Positions 1 through 10,699 of a stretch of DNA of 64,000 nucleotides are shown in pieces. The stretch comes from Glycine soja. Its lineage: Eukaryota; Streptophyta; Magnoliopsida; Fabales; Fabaceae. Each line of letters starts with the position of its first letter. Within the stretch, counting starts at the first letter, position 1. The notes under the pieces are model-generated. The model was not told where the DNA came from and made no database searches. It saw only the letters and a list, made by a program, of their open reading frames with translations. Location: assembly GCF_004193775.1 (NCBI RefSeq), contig NC_041019.1, forward strand, positions 12,882,204 to 12,946,203, in the 5' to 3' direction. The position numbers were made by a program, and so were the translations under genes.

Positions 1-722
1 GAGCTTGCAAGTGCTACTCTGGTTTATATCAATTAACATGAAAAATTAAAAAAAGAAGAAGACGAAAGACTAGGTGGAAATAAAAAGGATAAAAATCCAT
101 ATCAAAACCTCAATTAAATATAAGGAATTGATTGAGGTCTATTTGATTTTCTTTTCTATTATTTTTTATTTTAAATTTTTTTAAGTCAATTCAACAGTCA
201 ACACTATTAATAATCAATGTCTCATTCAAAATCTATTAATAAATTTAAAAAATTATTTTCAAAAAAAATGTTTTAGAAATAAAAAAACATCTGGAAAATA
301 TTTTCTTATATTTTTTCTTATTCAAGTAATTAGGAGACTAACTTTTTTTGAAAATAAAAATATATTAGGAGATAAACACTTTTAAATGTGCTCATGAATC
401 CGCTCACAACACAATTTATTTTTTTGAAAAAAAATAGAAAACGGTAATTAAACAAGACCAAAATGTATGCATATTTTGGCCAAAATAATTCCTATGGATA
501 GGCATAGCTATGGGTTCTGATAAGTGTAAAAGAGTATCAAGACTTTTCAACTTTGAAGGAAGTAAAAGACATATCAAAGGATTCAATTTACTTATTGAAC
601 ATATTGCATGAATTATATTGTCATCTCTTGGTATATGTATTTGTTTTTTATTCCTACAGATAAAAAAAAATAGAATACATTTTACCAAAAAAATAAGACA
701 TTTTTGGTCTTCACCAAAAACA
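1..722. other. AT-rich sequence, no gene seen
   Basis: AT-rich flank of the MULE insertion with many short A and T runs. A minus-strand reading frame over 416-736 runs across the MULE border and shows no recognisable domain, so I do not call it a gene. Confidence 0.6.
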
Positions 723-731
723 AAAGAAGAC
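723..731. repeat. 9-bp target-site duplication (left)
   Basis: The 9-mer AAAGAAGAC lies immediately outside the left inverted repeat and is repeated exactly at 10362-10370. Nine base pairs is the usual Mutator-superfamily TSD length. Confidence 0.92.
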
Positions 732-830
732 GGCAAATTTACCAGACAGGGACCCTTTTAGAAACTATTTACTAAATAGGGTCCCTTTTCAAAGTATTTG
801 CAAAGGGGGTCTCTTTTTGCATGGATGCCG
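732..830 (+). repeat. Left terminal inverted repeat of the MULE
   Basis: Begins GGCAAATTTACC and matches the reverse complement of 10264-10361 with a few mismatches. Shared blocks include GGGACCCTTTTAGAAAC and GTATTTGCAAAGGGGGTCT. The arms end in a similar CGCCAGAAGCA block. Confidence 0.92.
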
Positions 831-1130
831 CCAGAAGCATTGGCGGGATACAAGTGCCGCCATCAGCAATGGCGAGAAGCTTGCTGAGCTCGAAGGGTGC
901 CACCATCACCAATGGCGAGAGACCTGACGTGGACGCGGTATCGATGCTCCCATTGGCGAGACAGCCACGTCAAGAAGGTACCGCCATCACCAATGGCGAG
1001 ACTGACGTGGAGCTACGAAGGTCTCGCCTCTCCCATTGGCGAGACACCTTCAGCCATGCGTAGGGTTGCAGTGTTTTCTGAAGATGCAGGCTAGGGTTGC
1101 AGGGTTTTCTGAAGATGCAGGCTAGGGGAG
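831..1130. repeat. Left subterminal array of CAATGGCGAG-type motifs
   Basis: Five or more copies of a motif close to CCATCACCAATGGCGAGA or its inverse TCCCATTGGCGAGACA lie between 831 and 1055. Short direct repeats ending in AGATGCAGGCTAGGG follow around 1077-1125. Subterminal motif clusters in MULEs can bind transposase, but that role here is an inference. Confidence 0.6.
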
Positions 1131-1160
1131 TAGGCTTTTGACCGTTGCTTGTTTACGTTT

Positions 1161-1300
1161 TCTCCTATAAAAAAATGCTCCATCAACTAAATTTATCTAC
1201 ACTTCTCTTCTCCAAGCTGAGCTTCTCCTTTCTCTTTCTCGTGTGTGCTTGCTGTGCTTCCTTGAAGTTTCGTGTGTGCCCTTGTCCTCCATAATTCCTG
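1161..1300 (+). promoter_or_regulatory. Putative promoter and 5' leader of the PMD gene
   Basis: A TATA-like block (CTCCTATAAAAAAATG) starts at 1163. It is followed by a C/T-rich leader ending at a strong donor (CCTG/GTAAGTGA) at 1300/1301. The pyrimidine-rich leader and the nearby donor fit a plant 5'-UTR exon. Confidence 0.6.
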
Positions 1301-2436
1301 GTAAGTGATTTTCGAAATAAATAAAATTTATATATTCTGTTGATAATATTATAAAAATAGTAGGTTAGTTAGTATTAATAGATATTCTAAGCTTAGATTA
1401 GTTAGTATTAGTAGGTAATCTGTTCTTAATTTTTATGTTTTAATAGATATTCCAAGGTTAGGTTAGTTAGTATGAAAATATTATTTGGTTAGTTAGTATG
1501 AAAATATTATTTGGTTGTTGTATATATTCTTAGATATTATATATGTGATATATACATGATACTTTAGTCAGACACACGTAATATTAGCTTTTGTAATATT
1601 AGGCACAAGTTAATATCAACTTTAGGTATATATTTGTAAATTTTAGGCACACATAAATTTTTAGTTTTTGTAATATTAAACACTTCACACATAAATAATA
1701 AATAGTTGTAATATTAGACACTTCACACACGTAAATTTACCTTTTTAGTATTATAATTTTATATGTTATATATAGATATTATAGTTTTAAATAAATGAGT
1801 TGATAAGTTAATGTTATTTAAGTTAATTATTTTTAGTTTGAATGTTAGGATAGTGTTAGTTATTTTATATGATAGGATAGTGTTAGTTTTAGTTTATAGG
1901 TTAATATTATTTGTTTTACATAATTTACGTTATTAAATATATGGTACGTTACATTATTATTATTTTTGAATATATATTGTTTAAATTAACTTTTGCATTT
2001 CAATATTTGTTTGTATTTTAATTTATTTGTTAGTCCATATTTGATTTAATTATTTTTTGTTAATTGTAGAATATATTATGTTAATTATTTTAATTTGTTT
2101 GCGTGTATGTATTTGAAATTATTTGTAGAATATATTTTAATTTTATTATTTGTATAATATATTTTGTTATGAAATAAATATATTTTATTATTTATTGAAA
2201 TTTGTCTTCACATGTATTTTAATTTATCTGTAGAATATATTCAAAATTGATTATTTGTATAATATATTTTGTTATTGAAATATAAAAATTCAAATGTATA
2301 TATTGTGTTATTTATTACAAATTTATTTATATATATTTAATAATGTTTTTATAAATGTGTCTAGTTTTATTTATATTATGTAGAAATAATGTATAAATTA
2401 TTTTGTGAATTTATTGCATTATATTTTATTTTGCAG
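1301..2436 (+). other. 5'-UTR intron of the PMD gene
   Basis: Runs from the donor GTAAGTGATT at 1301 to an acceptor TTTTGCAG ending at 2436. The interval is very T/A rich and codes for nothing I recognise. The ATG follows 5 bases after the acceptor. Splicing is inferred from the sites only. Confidence 0.6.
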
Positions 2437-2441
2437 TATCA

Positions 2442-4701
2442 ATGACATCTTCGTCGTCATGTCCATCAAATATTAAAATTAAGTCTGGCCCGATCGATAG
2501 TGACGTATTATGGATGCAAGCTAAGCATGTTTCAAAACATGTTTGGAATGGGGAAGAAGACCGCAAATTACACATCAGACGAGTTGTCCCCACTTATCAC
2601 GGGGAAGAAGAAATACCAGAGCAAATTTTTCCTTTCCTTCGAGAGTCTGGTTTTTACTGGATTATGAAGATGAGATACTTAAAAATAAATGTCTCATTAA
2701 TTAGTACTTTGATAGAAAGATGGAGGCCAGAAACACATACGTTTCACATGAGATGCGGAGAGTGTACTATTACTCTTCAAGATGTCTCTATATTGTTAGG
2801 TCTACATGTGGATGGTTTACCATTAATTGGTCCAACGAATCTTAATTAGGCTGATTTATGTGAGCAATTATTGGGAGTCAGACCACAAGAAGGTGAAATT
2901 AAAGGTAATGTGGTTAAATTAAGTTGGTTGGCTCACCATTTTGCACAAATAAATAACCACGACAACGAAGAACAAGTACGAAGGTTTGCCCGTGCATGGA
3001 TACTAAGATTCATTGGAGGTGTTTTGTTCGTTGACAAAAGTAGTAACAAAGTTTCGCTAAGGTACCTTCAATTTTTACGTGACTTTGGAGATTGTAGCAC
3101 ATATGCATGGGGACTTGCCGTACTTGTTTTTCTATACAGAGAGATGTGCAGTGCCACTGATTATAAAACTAAATCAATCGAAGGTATGTGCATCTTACTA
3201 CAAATGTGGGCATGAGAATGATGTATAACTTTGGCTCCAAAGAGGACTCCTTCCCAAGTAGAAAATAAACCACTCGGGCACAGGTTAGTCATTTTTAAAA
3301 GCGTCTTTCATTTCAAAAGAATAAATGATTTTAGGGTATATCAAATTTTAATCTTTGTAGGTGGCTGCGACGTGGAAATCAACATACCGGCAATGATGAT
3401 GTAAGAGTTTTTCGTCACAAGTTGGATATTATGAAACGTCATGAGGTAAGAACATTGTATTGTATTTGTAAAATAAAAAATAATATGTGTTATTTTACTA
3501 AAATGCTGACAACTATGTTGTTATATGCAGTTTGTGTGGGAGCCTTACATAGCAACTGTTATATCATTGTTGCCTCCCATTTGTGTAGTCGAAAGTGTCG
3601 CGTGGTCCGCGATGGCGCCACTAATTTGTTTCCAAGTTATTGAGTGGCACCAACCGGATAGAGTATTAAGACAATTTGGAATGCAGCAACCAATTCCAGA
3701 GTCTCCTTCGCAACCCTTGAACATTCATGGCATAACACTGAAAGGGAAACCATGACGAAAATTGGGGGCAATTGTTTGCCCCAATGATTGATCAGTGGAA
3801 CAATCGCCATGCTTTTAGGGTCGACGCTTATCCCCGACAAGAGGGCCTATTCAGCTTTAACTCCGACTACATGGTCTGGTATAGGTGAAAGACAAAGATG
3901 TTTGTTGACCCACAAAATGCAAACACAGCTACATTGGTATTTTTTTGTTTTTTCAATATTTAACTTTAAATGTTTTTTTTAATGATGCCCATTAATTTTC
4001 TGACCCTAATAATTGCAGGTTGAAGTTACGGAGATATTACAATACATGGTGTCTCCTCAAGGGAGGAATACATGGACAGTTGATGATCTCGTGCCTTATG
4101 TGGAGAAAATTACGATTTTATCCGAAGAGCAAGAGAGAATCACTAAGCCTGTGTCACATGGTCCAGCATCAGAGCGTCAATTTCCAGCACAAGAGTTTCA
4201 CATTATTCAGTCAAGTGTTGAAACTCAGGGCATAGGCAGACGAAAGGAGGCTGTTGAAGCGGAAGAATATTCCCAACAAATGGCGGAGCGTGGCCATGGA
4301 ATGTATTACACGCCACAAACATTTGCTCAGTATCCGACACAGATGTATCAGTAACCTTTTTAGGGTCATCACACTGATACTTCTGCAAGCGAGCATTCGT
4401 TCAGTGGTGTTGCGGAAACACATCCTCATTTTTCATGGTCGACTATGAGCCCTTCACAGCAATATCATGGCCCAATTCCAACACCTAATGCCCCATTAGG
4501 TACACAATGGAATGTACCGGGACCAATACCTAATGTGGGTGACTTATTAGGTGTTGATTTGCATCATGAATTTTCTGCTGAGGCTGACAAAGAAGAAGCG
4601 GGGAGACATCAGGGCAGAAGAAATCTTGATCACCAAGCTCGAAGATGGGATCGACCATGTGACACATCCTCATGGCATCACGGACACCAAAATGAATGAT
4701 T
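2442..4701 (+). pseudogene. Plant mobile domain (PMD / MAIN-like) gene of the MULE, broken
   Basis: Four exons can be placed: 2437-3283, 3361-3445, 3531-3936 and 4019-4701, with GT-AG borders that keep phase. The product matches the PMD family of plant TEs, whose domesticated relatives include MAIN and MAIL1. Visible family features are WRPETHTFH, the LGL-VDG-P segment, GGVLFVDKSSN with a Leu/Asp-rich continuation, GNDDVRVFR, FVWEPY and the ID-QWNNRH region. A Pro/Gln/Tyr-rich tail follows. The gene is broken by in-frame stops at 2847 (TAG, where Trp is expected), 3213, 3219 and 4352, by a one-base frameshift near 3753, and by a further TGA near 3889 in the shifted frame. PMD function in TEs is not established; capture from or donation to host MAIN-like genes is known for the family. 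Start chosen as the first ATG after the 5'-UTR intron. Confidence 0.85.
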
Positions 4702-5027
4702 TGCATGTCTCTGTTTAAATATGTTGTTGTATATTTCTCATTTGAATTTGACACTTAATTTATCGTATGCAGTTTATTAAGGCTTACTAATGGATACAGT
4801 TTATGTCGCGCATCAAACTATAATAATAAATAAAGTTTAAAAAAAACTAAGGTAGACAAAAGAAAATAACTAATGTTTCTAACTAACGATGAACACCAAT
4901 GTCATATGTGCACTAAGGTAGACAAAAGAAAATAAATAATGTCACTTAACCTGCATTGATCCACTCCATTTATTTCAACTTCTAAATGTAATTTTATTTC
5001 ATTAGATGCATATGATTCTGGAGTAAT
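4702..5027. other. Intergenic 3' flank of the PMD gene
   Basis: Non-coding, AT-rich. A short direct repeat (CACTAAGGTAGACAAAAGAAAATAA type) occurs near 4850 and again near 4912. Confidence 0.5.
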
Positions 5028-5232
5028 TTTAAACCCTAAACCATAAACCCTAAATCCTAAACCATAAACCCTAAACCCTAAACCATACACCATAAACCCT
5101 AAACCCTAAACCCTAAGGCTTAGACCCAAAACCCTAAATCCTAAACCCTAAATCCTAAACCATAAACCCTAAATCCTAAACCCTAAGGCTTAAACCCTAA
5201 ACCCTAAATCATAAACCATAAACCCTAAGTCT
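5028..5232. repeat. Interstitial telomere-like repeat tract (CCCTAAA variants)
   Basis: About 200 bp made of AAACCCTAAACC-type units, the Arabidopsis-type plant telomere motif, mixed with variants such as AAACCATAAA and AAATCCTAAA. It lies between the 3' ends of the two MULE genes, not at a chromosome end. Reverse-strand reading frames here are translations of the repeat. Confidence 0.85.
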
Positions 5233-5568
5233 TAGGTGTTATTCTATTGTGTTATTCTGTAGTATTTAGGGTTTATTTTGTAATGTTTATTCTATAGGGT
5301 TTAGTCCTTGTTCAAGATAGTCCATAATGACTAAGTCCATAGTTTGTCATTGTAGATAGTTGTCCTTTAGTATCAATTTGAATACCGTTAAGTACAACAT
5401 TGTAGATAGTTCTCCTTTAGATACAATTTCGAAAATAAGTAATGTATAAATTTCCAGACAAAAGTACACATTCAAAAATAAGTAACTGACGATTTCATTG
5501 AACACCACAAAGCAAATACATTGAACAAAACCTCAACCAATACAAGTCACTCATCTAACATACATAAA
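5233..5568. other. 3' flank of the transposase gene
   Basis: Non-coding. A diverged direct repeat around ATTGTAGATAGTTGTCCTTTAG (about 5352) and a near copy (about 5400) is the only structure seen. Confidence 0.45.
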
Positions 5569-8349
5569 TCAATTAAATGAATTACTCCCACGGTCAGATT
5601 GCATTGGACATCGCCGCCCATTATGCCCTTCTGCTCTACATCTACTACATTTTTGTCGGTGGTCAGATGGTTCCAGCCAATCCATCTCATTCCTTATCCT
5701 TGTTGATTTTGGCCGACCTTTCGCACGAATTATAGTTGGGTCAGGGATAAGTGTCCATGCATCATCAGAAGGAGGAATTTCCGCTTCATTCCCAAGAGGC
5801 CACCACTGTGCGGAGTATGCTTTTAAGATGTGCTCATTTGTGTAAACAACATCTATATATTGGTAGCAGTTCATGCTCACGTAACCACAAGCTGCAATAA
5901 TGTGTGAACATGGATAGTGCAGCGCAGAATACCTTCCGCATTGACAATAATGGCCATTCAAGTTAACTGTCCACTTTTGTCCGCCACGTTGTGTTATAGG
6001 ATTGAAGGTCTCCTCTACTTCAAACCTTGTCGAATGGATATCATACACGCGAATGATGTGCGAACAAACTTGTTCTTGATTTTTCCTAATTTCTTTAACA
6101 AGCTTAGAACAATATACTTGTCCTTCATTTAATTGTATTTGGGCTTGGCGACCACGATCAACAAAGTACTTTCGACACCTACTATATGTTGACTTGACCA
6201 ACGCTGTTATTGGAATGCTGCGACAATCTTTCAACACCTTATTCACACATTCTGAGAGGTTGGTTGTCATGTGACCATATCTTCGTCCAGATGTATCGTA
6301 AGCCATGCTTCATTTTTCCTTTGAAATGCGATCAATCCATGTTGCTATGGCTGGACTCAATTGACGAAATTTTTCTAAGTTTTGATCAAACACATGCTTG
6401 CAAGGAGTGTACGTTGCATCAAATTTGTTACCATCAAAAGTTGTAGGTAGATATGTAACTCAAATTAACTTCATGTATAAAATAAACCTTACCCAATTTC
6501 TTGAACATCTCTTTTTGTTTCGCGTTGTTGAATTTGCGATTGAAATTGCTCGCTATGTGTCGGACGCAGTACACATGATAACTGTGGGGAGGTTGCCAAC
6601 CAAGTGCTTCGTTAGCGACAACAGACTTTATACTCGAGTGATGATCAAATATTAGACAAATTCCATTCTTATTTGTGACGTGTTCACGCAAGTGGGCCAA
6701 AAACCATGACCATGCTGTTAACGTCTCACCTTCGACCACGGCGAATGCTAGAGGAAGAACACCACCATTTCCATCTTGTGATGTGGCCATTAACAGGGTC
6801 CCACGGTATTTCCTGTATAAATGTGTGCCGTCAACTTGTATGATTGGCTTACAGTACTTAAAAGCCTCTTTACATTGACCAAATGTCCAAAATACTCTAT
6901 AAAACTGGCGATGTTCGCGACTCACCCTATTACCAACAATAAAATTGTCATGTAGTATTTGAAAATAAGACCCAGGAGAATGATTTTGCATGTGTGTTAG
7001 CCATGACGAAAGTTTTGCATATGACTCTTCCCAATCATCATATTCAATTGCAATCGCCTTTTGTTTCGCCATCCATGCTTTTCTGTATGAAACCTTATAG
7101 GAAAATTCACTATTTATCCTTTCTTGAATCAAAGAAATTTTTATTGATGGATCTTCTCTGATCATGCCTGTAATTCAAATAATAAATTAAAATAACAAAT
7201 AACACAAAAGTAGGATAATATGAACATAAAAAACGTACCTACTACGCAAGTCGCAATTAAATCTGAATCAAGCTTCTCGTGGTCTTGTGTCATACTCATA
7301 TTTAGACATGTGTACGGTCCACCCCATTGTGCCACTTTCCATGCATCAGTTTTTTTAGATAAAATTGTCCTCGTATAAAAAGGGCAAGGAGACTCTGCGC
7401 TGTTGTTGGGGCAACAAACGATATATTTGTGCGATTTGGTTTCAACAACCTTAAAACTTTGATGCACCTTCATCACATATTGTTTCAGTGCATTTTTTAC
7501 CGCATCTTTACTATCAAAATCCATGCCAACATATAATTCCTGTCCAACATTAAAAGTCGTTGGCATGTCCAAACCACAAATGTCCTCCTCGTCCGGATGA
7601 CTCCAATTGATATTGTTATAATGCAAAGCATCATTCCAAAATGGATTTTGAATTCCTGGTACACCTAATAATTTAAAAATAAATCAGGCCAACAAACTAC
7701 TGCTATTTAGTTACCATTAAATATAGTTCTCATAAAAAGATAGATGTATTCAACTAATTTTTTATTTCATAAAATTTACCTTTTGTTGGGTGAACAATTG
7801 AAACTGGTTCAATAATGTCGGTGACTTCATCGTCTGTATCAGATATTCCTTCAACACTATCATCTTCATCCAAAGACTCTTCAACGTATGAGTTAGACGC
7901 AAGATAATCATCATCATCATCATCTTCATCATCATGTAAATTGCTTATATTTCTTGACAGTTCCGACTCATGATGAGATAGATTATGTCCACATGACGTA
8001 ACAAAATTTGCAGAATGAAACATGGAACCACCAGCAACATCATTTTCTACGTACAATTCTAGAACTGACATTTGTTGTTGTTGTTGAAAACTTTCGATCA
8101 TAGTTTCAACATCTTCGTCATCACAAATTTGCAAGGCAACATATTTTCCTAAAACTAAAAATCTACAACTTATAGTAGAAATGATTTCATTATTTTCTAA
8201 CTTTACCTTATCTCCAATTTTTTTTTCAAAGCATTGAAACTAATTCCGCATTTAATCTGAATCGCCTTTTTACTACCTTCAAATATTACACCATCATTGT
8301 CTTCATATACTCTTCCGTTGAAATACAACACTGTAATAATTGAATTCAT
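5569..8349 (-). pseudogene. MudrA-type MULE transposase, broken
   Basis: Four exons on the minus strand: 8356-7780 (ATG at 8349), 7664-7239, 7167-6493 and about 6412-5569. The first three junctions keep phase. In order the product shows an N-terminal region with an Asp/Glu-rich stretch (DDEDDDDDDY), a MuDR DNA-binding-type region (VGMDFDSKDAVKNALKQY, CPFYTR), and the transposase core with VDGTHL (first catalytic Asp), LIFDHHSS (second Asp) and CVRHIASNF. It ends with a SWIM zinc finger (CQCG and PCSHI, about 5940-5890) and a CCHC knuckle (CSRC-GH-RRCP, about 5640-5610). Defects: TGA at 6312-6310 where Trp is expected, loss of one A in a 9-A run near 8218 that shifts frame, and no clear acceptor for exon 4. 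The homopolymer frameshift could be an assembly error. This is the element's own mobility gene. Confidence 0.88.
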
Positions 8350-8356
8350 GATATAC

Positions 8357-9486
8357 CTACATGAACAAAATTAAAAATAATTAATCATAACAAGAGTAGT
8401 TTTAAAATAAATAACTGTATTTGCTTGCTTCATCTACTAACTTAAACTTAAACTTAAACTACAGATTCAAATTTCATTCTAACTTCAAAAAGCTAGAAGA
8501 GAATCAGGTAAATATTTGTAAGGCTTGTAAATAATTAAACATAATTAAAATAACTTTAAAGTAAAAAACCTAATTACAAAAATTAATACGCTTAAACTTC
8601 ACGTATTAATTTTTTTCTAAAAAAAACAATTATTACTTCAATTAAATATTTTGTGAATGATAAAAATAAAAAAAATCTATTTGCTTGCTCTATTAAACTT
8701 AAATTAGACATTGATACTTCATTCTAACAAAAAAATTATTACTCCAATTAAATAATTCTAAAAAAATTCCTTAATTTACAAAACTGGAAGACTCACCTCT
8801 AAATATTTTTAAGTCAGAAATAACATCAACAAAAGCTTATAACCCGAAGGGTCACACGTCAAATTTCTAAGCCACAAAAACCATGAACAAAGACACTTAC
8901 AAATAATTAATCATAATAATTTAAAAATAAAAATTCTAATTCCAAAAATTACTACACTTAAACTTTACCTTCAATTTTTAGTCTAACAAAAAAAATTATT
9001 ACTTCAACTAATACTTTTGTCAATGATAAAAATAAAAAAAAATTATTTGCTTGCTCTATTAAACTTAAACTAGACATTCATACTTTATTCTAAAAAAAGT
9101 TTATTACTCTAATTAAATAATTTATGAAAAATTCCTCAACTTCAAAATATGCAAGTATGACATATAAATATTCTTAAGGCTGAAATACCTTCAACAAAGG
9201 CTTATAAATGGAAGAGTTACACTTAAAAAAATTTCAGACACAAAAACCTAATTCAAATAATTACTAGTAATAATTTTCAAATACAAAATCTAATTCAAAA
9301 AATTACTACACTTAAATTTCAGCTTCAAATTTGATTCTAACCATAAAATTTATTACTTCAATATAAACAATTTGTAAATGATAAAAATTATTAACAAATT
9401 TAACTTGAAACCGAATGAAATAATGGTTCTAAAAATTTGACTGAATAAAAATTCGTTTCTTAAAATGAATACAAAAAAATCCTTAC
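8357..9486 (-). other. 5'-UTR intron of the transposase gene
   Basis: On the minus strand a donor GTAAGG lies at 9486 and an acceptor CATGTAG ends at 8357, eight bases before the ATG. The interval is AT-rich with internal near-repeats (segments around 8690, 8995 and 9055 share a TTTGCTTGCTCTATTAAACTT-type block). Its length, 1130 bp, is almost the same as the 1136-bp 5'-UTR intron of the PMD gene. Confidence 0.55.
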
Positions 9487-9561
9487 TTTCAATAAATAAA
9501 TACAACTTTGAAGATGCAACGAACAAACTTCAAACAAAAACAAACTTGAAAGAATTTCTGT

Positions 9562-9661
9562 CTTTCTTTCTCTCTTCAAACCACTTTTTTTCTCGCTTTC
9601 TTTCTCTCGCTTATGCCTTTCTTTCTCTCTTCAAACCACTTTTTTTCTCGCTTTCTTTCTC
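9562..9661 (-). repeat. Tandem duplication in the transposase 5' leader
   Basis: A 45-base pyrimidine-rich segment, containing CTCTTCAAACCACTTT, occurs at 9562-9606 and again exactly at 9617-9661. On the coding strand it is a GAGAAAGAAAG-rich leader. Confidence 0.8.
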
Positions 9662-9694
9662 GCTTCAGAATGTGGAATTTGAAGTTATACCATC

Positions 9695-9712
9695 CTCCTA
9701 TTTAAATGAAAA
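9695..9712 (-). promoter_or_regulatory. Putative TATA box of the transposase gene
   Basis: On the minus strand TTTCATTTAAATAGG lies about 30 bases upstream of the purine-rich leader. It is in the right place for a core promoter, but no transcript evidence is available. Confidence 0.45.
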
Positions 9713-9780
9713 CTAGACAAGCCATTAAAGCATCCATGTGAAGCCAAATTTCTCCGAAGTCTTCTGGCCATTTAACCATG

Positions 9781-9940
9781 CATGTGACCCTTGCATAGGC
9801 ACACTGTATCCATGTGACCCTTGCACAGGCACACTGTATCCATGTGACCCTTGCACAGCTGCAACTAGCCTCTAAATGGTTTAGCCCTAGCTTGCATGGT
9901 TTAGCCCTAGCTTCTGCATGGTTCAGCCCTAGCTTCAGCC
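9781..9940. repeat. Two short tandem arrays near the right end of the MULE
   Basis: A 30-bp unit starting CATGTGACCCTTGCA is repeated at 9781, 9811 and (partial) 9841. A second unit of about 20 bp, with core GGTTTAGCCCTAGCTT, occurs three times between 9875 and 9935. Confidence 0.8.
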
Positions 9941-9989
9941 CTACCCTGCATGCAAATGGCTCACGAACAGGTCTAGCCTGGATGCAAGT

Positions 9990-10263
9990 GTCTCGCAGGA
10001 AGCAATGGCGGCATTGCATGGTAATAGGTCTCGCAAGATGCAATGGTGAGACACGTTCCACGTTGGCACATGTTTCGCCATTGCTGTTGGCGGCTTCTGC
10101 ATGCTTCCTACGTGGAATGCTTCTCGCCTATGGTGCTGGAGGCACACCCACCTCACAGCCACGTCACCACCCTTCTCGCCAGTGGTGCTGGCGGCACACT
10201 CCATGTCACCACCCTTCTCGCCAGTGGTGATGGCAGCATCATGGTCTCGCCATTGCTTCTGGC
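9990..10263. repeat. Right subterminal array of CAATGGCGAG-type motifs
   Basis: Several CTCGCCATTGC, CTCGCCAGTGGTG and GCAATGGCGGC motifs mirror the array at the left end (831-1055). This extends the similarity of the two ends beyond the strict inverted repeats. Confidence 0.6.
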
Positions 10264-10361
10264 GACACCCATAGCAAAATAGACCCCCTTTGCAAATACT
10301 TTGAAAAGGGACCCTATTTGGTAAATAGTTTCTAAAAGGGTCCCTATTTGGTAAATTTGTC
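10264..10361 (-). repeat. Right terminal inverted repeat of the MULE
   Basis: Reverse complement begins GACAAATTTACC and matches the left arm at 732-830. It is followed directly by the 9-bp TSD. Confidence 0.92.
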
Positions 10362-10370
10362 AAAGAAGAC
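10362..10370. repeat. 9-bp target-site duplication (right)
   Basis: AAAGAAGAC, identical to 723-731. Confidence 0.92.
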
Positions 10371-10699
10371 ACTTTGGCAAACCGGTTCACTAGCTCTTTA
10401 CAATTACAATGTGGTACCCTGATCAGGTGAAAAGGGAAAGACTAGTGAAGTCTCATTGAGGGGACGGAAATTTTGTAAACATATATATGTATGAATAAGA
10501 TATTGCAATAAAACATAATCAAATTAATTTGAATTGCAAAATTATAATCATGATCACAGTATACATTCTCATTTTTTATTTTGAAAATAATAAAAAGCGC
10601 CTAAAAAATAATACGTTAAGTCTAAATCTAAAGTTTAATTGTTTGGTGCCAAATTTTTAATAGTTGATAAAATTAATTAGAGAAACATCTAATAATTAA

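Larger units (their letters stand above)
732..10361. mobile_element. Complete Mutator-like element (MULE) carrying a PMD gene and a transposase gene
   Basis: A 9.63-kb element bounded by about 100-bp terminal inverted repeats and an exact 9-bp duplication. Inside are two convergent genes: a plant-mobile-domain gene on + (2442-4701) and a mudrA-like transposase on - (8349-5569). Both are preceded by a 5'-UTR intron of about 1.13 kb and both are broken by nonsense or frameshift changes. A telomere-like repeat tract separates their 3' ends. Just inside each terminus lie GC-richer arrays of a short motif around CAATGGCGAG. The element cannot make its own intact transposase from this copy; the clean ends and TSD suggest a fairly recent insertion, while the multiple stops suggest decay since. 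Confidence 0.92.

Noticed and set aside
416..736. Minus-strand frame of 106 codons at the left MULE border
   Set aside because: It runs through the TSD into the inverted repeat, is rich in Phe/Leu/Cys from T-rich DNA and shows no domain. It also stays open if the right flank is joined, but that is not enough to call a disrupted gene.
4902..5093. Minus-strand frame with repeated VYGLGFR
   Set aside because: Translation of the telomere-like repeat.
9814..10390. Overlapping frames on both strands near the right end of the MULE
   Set aside because: They arise from the GC-richer subterminal repeats; no known domain.
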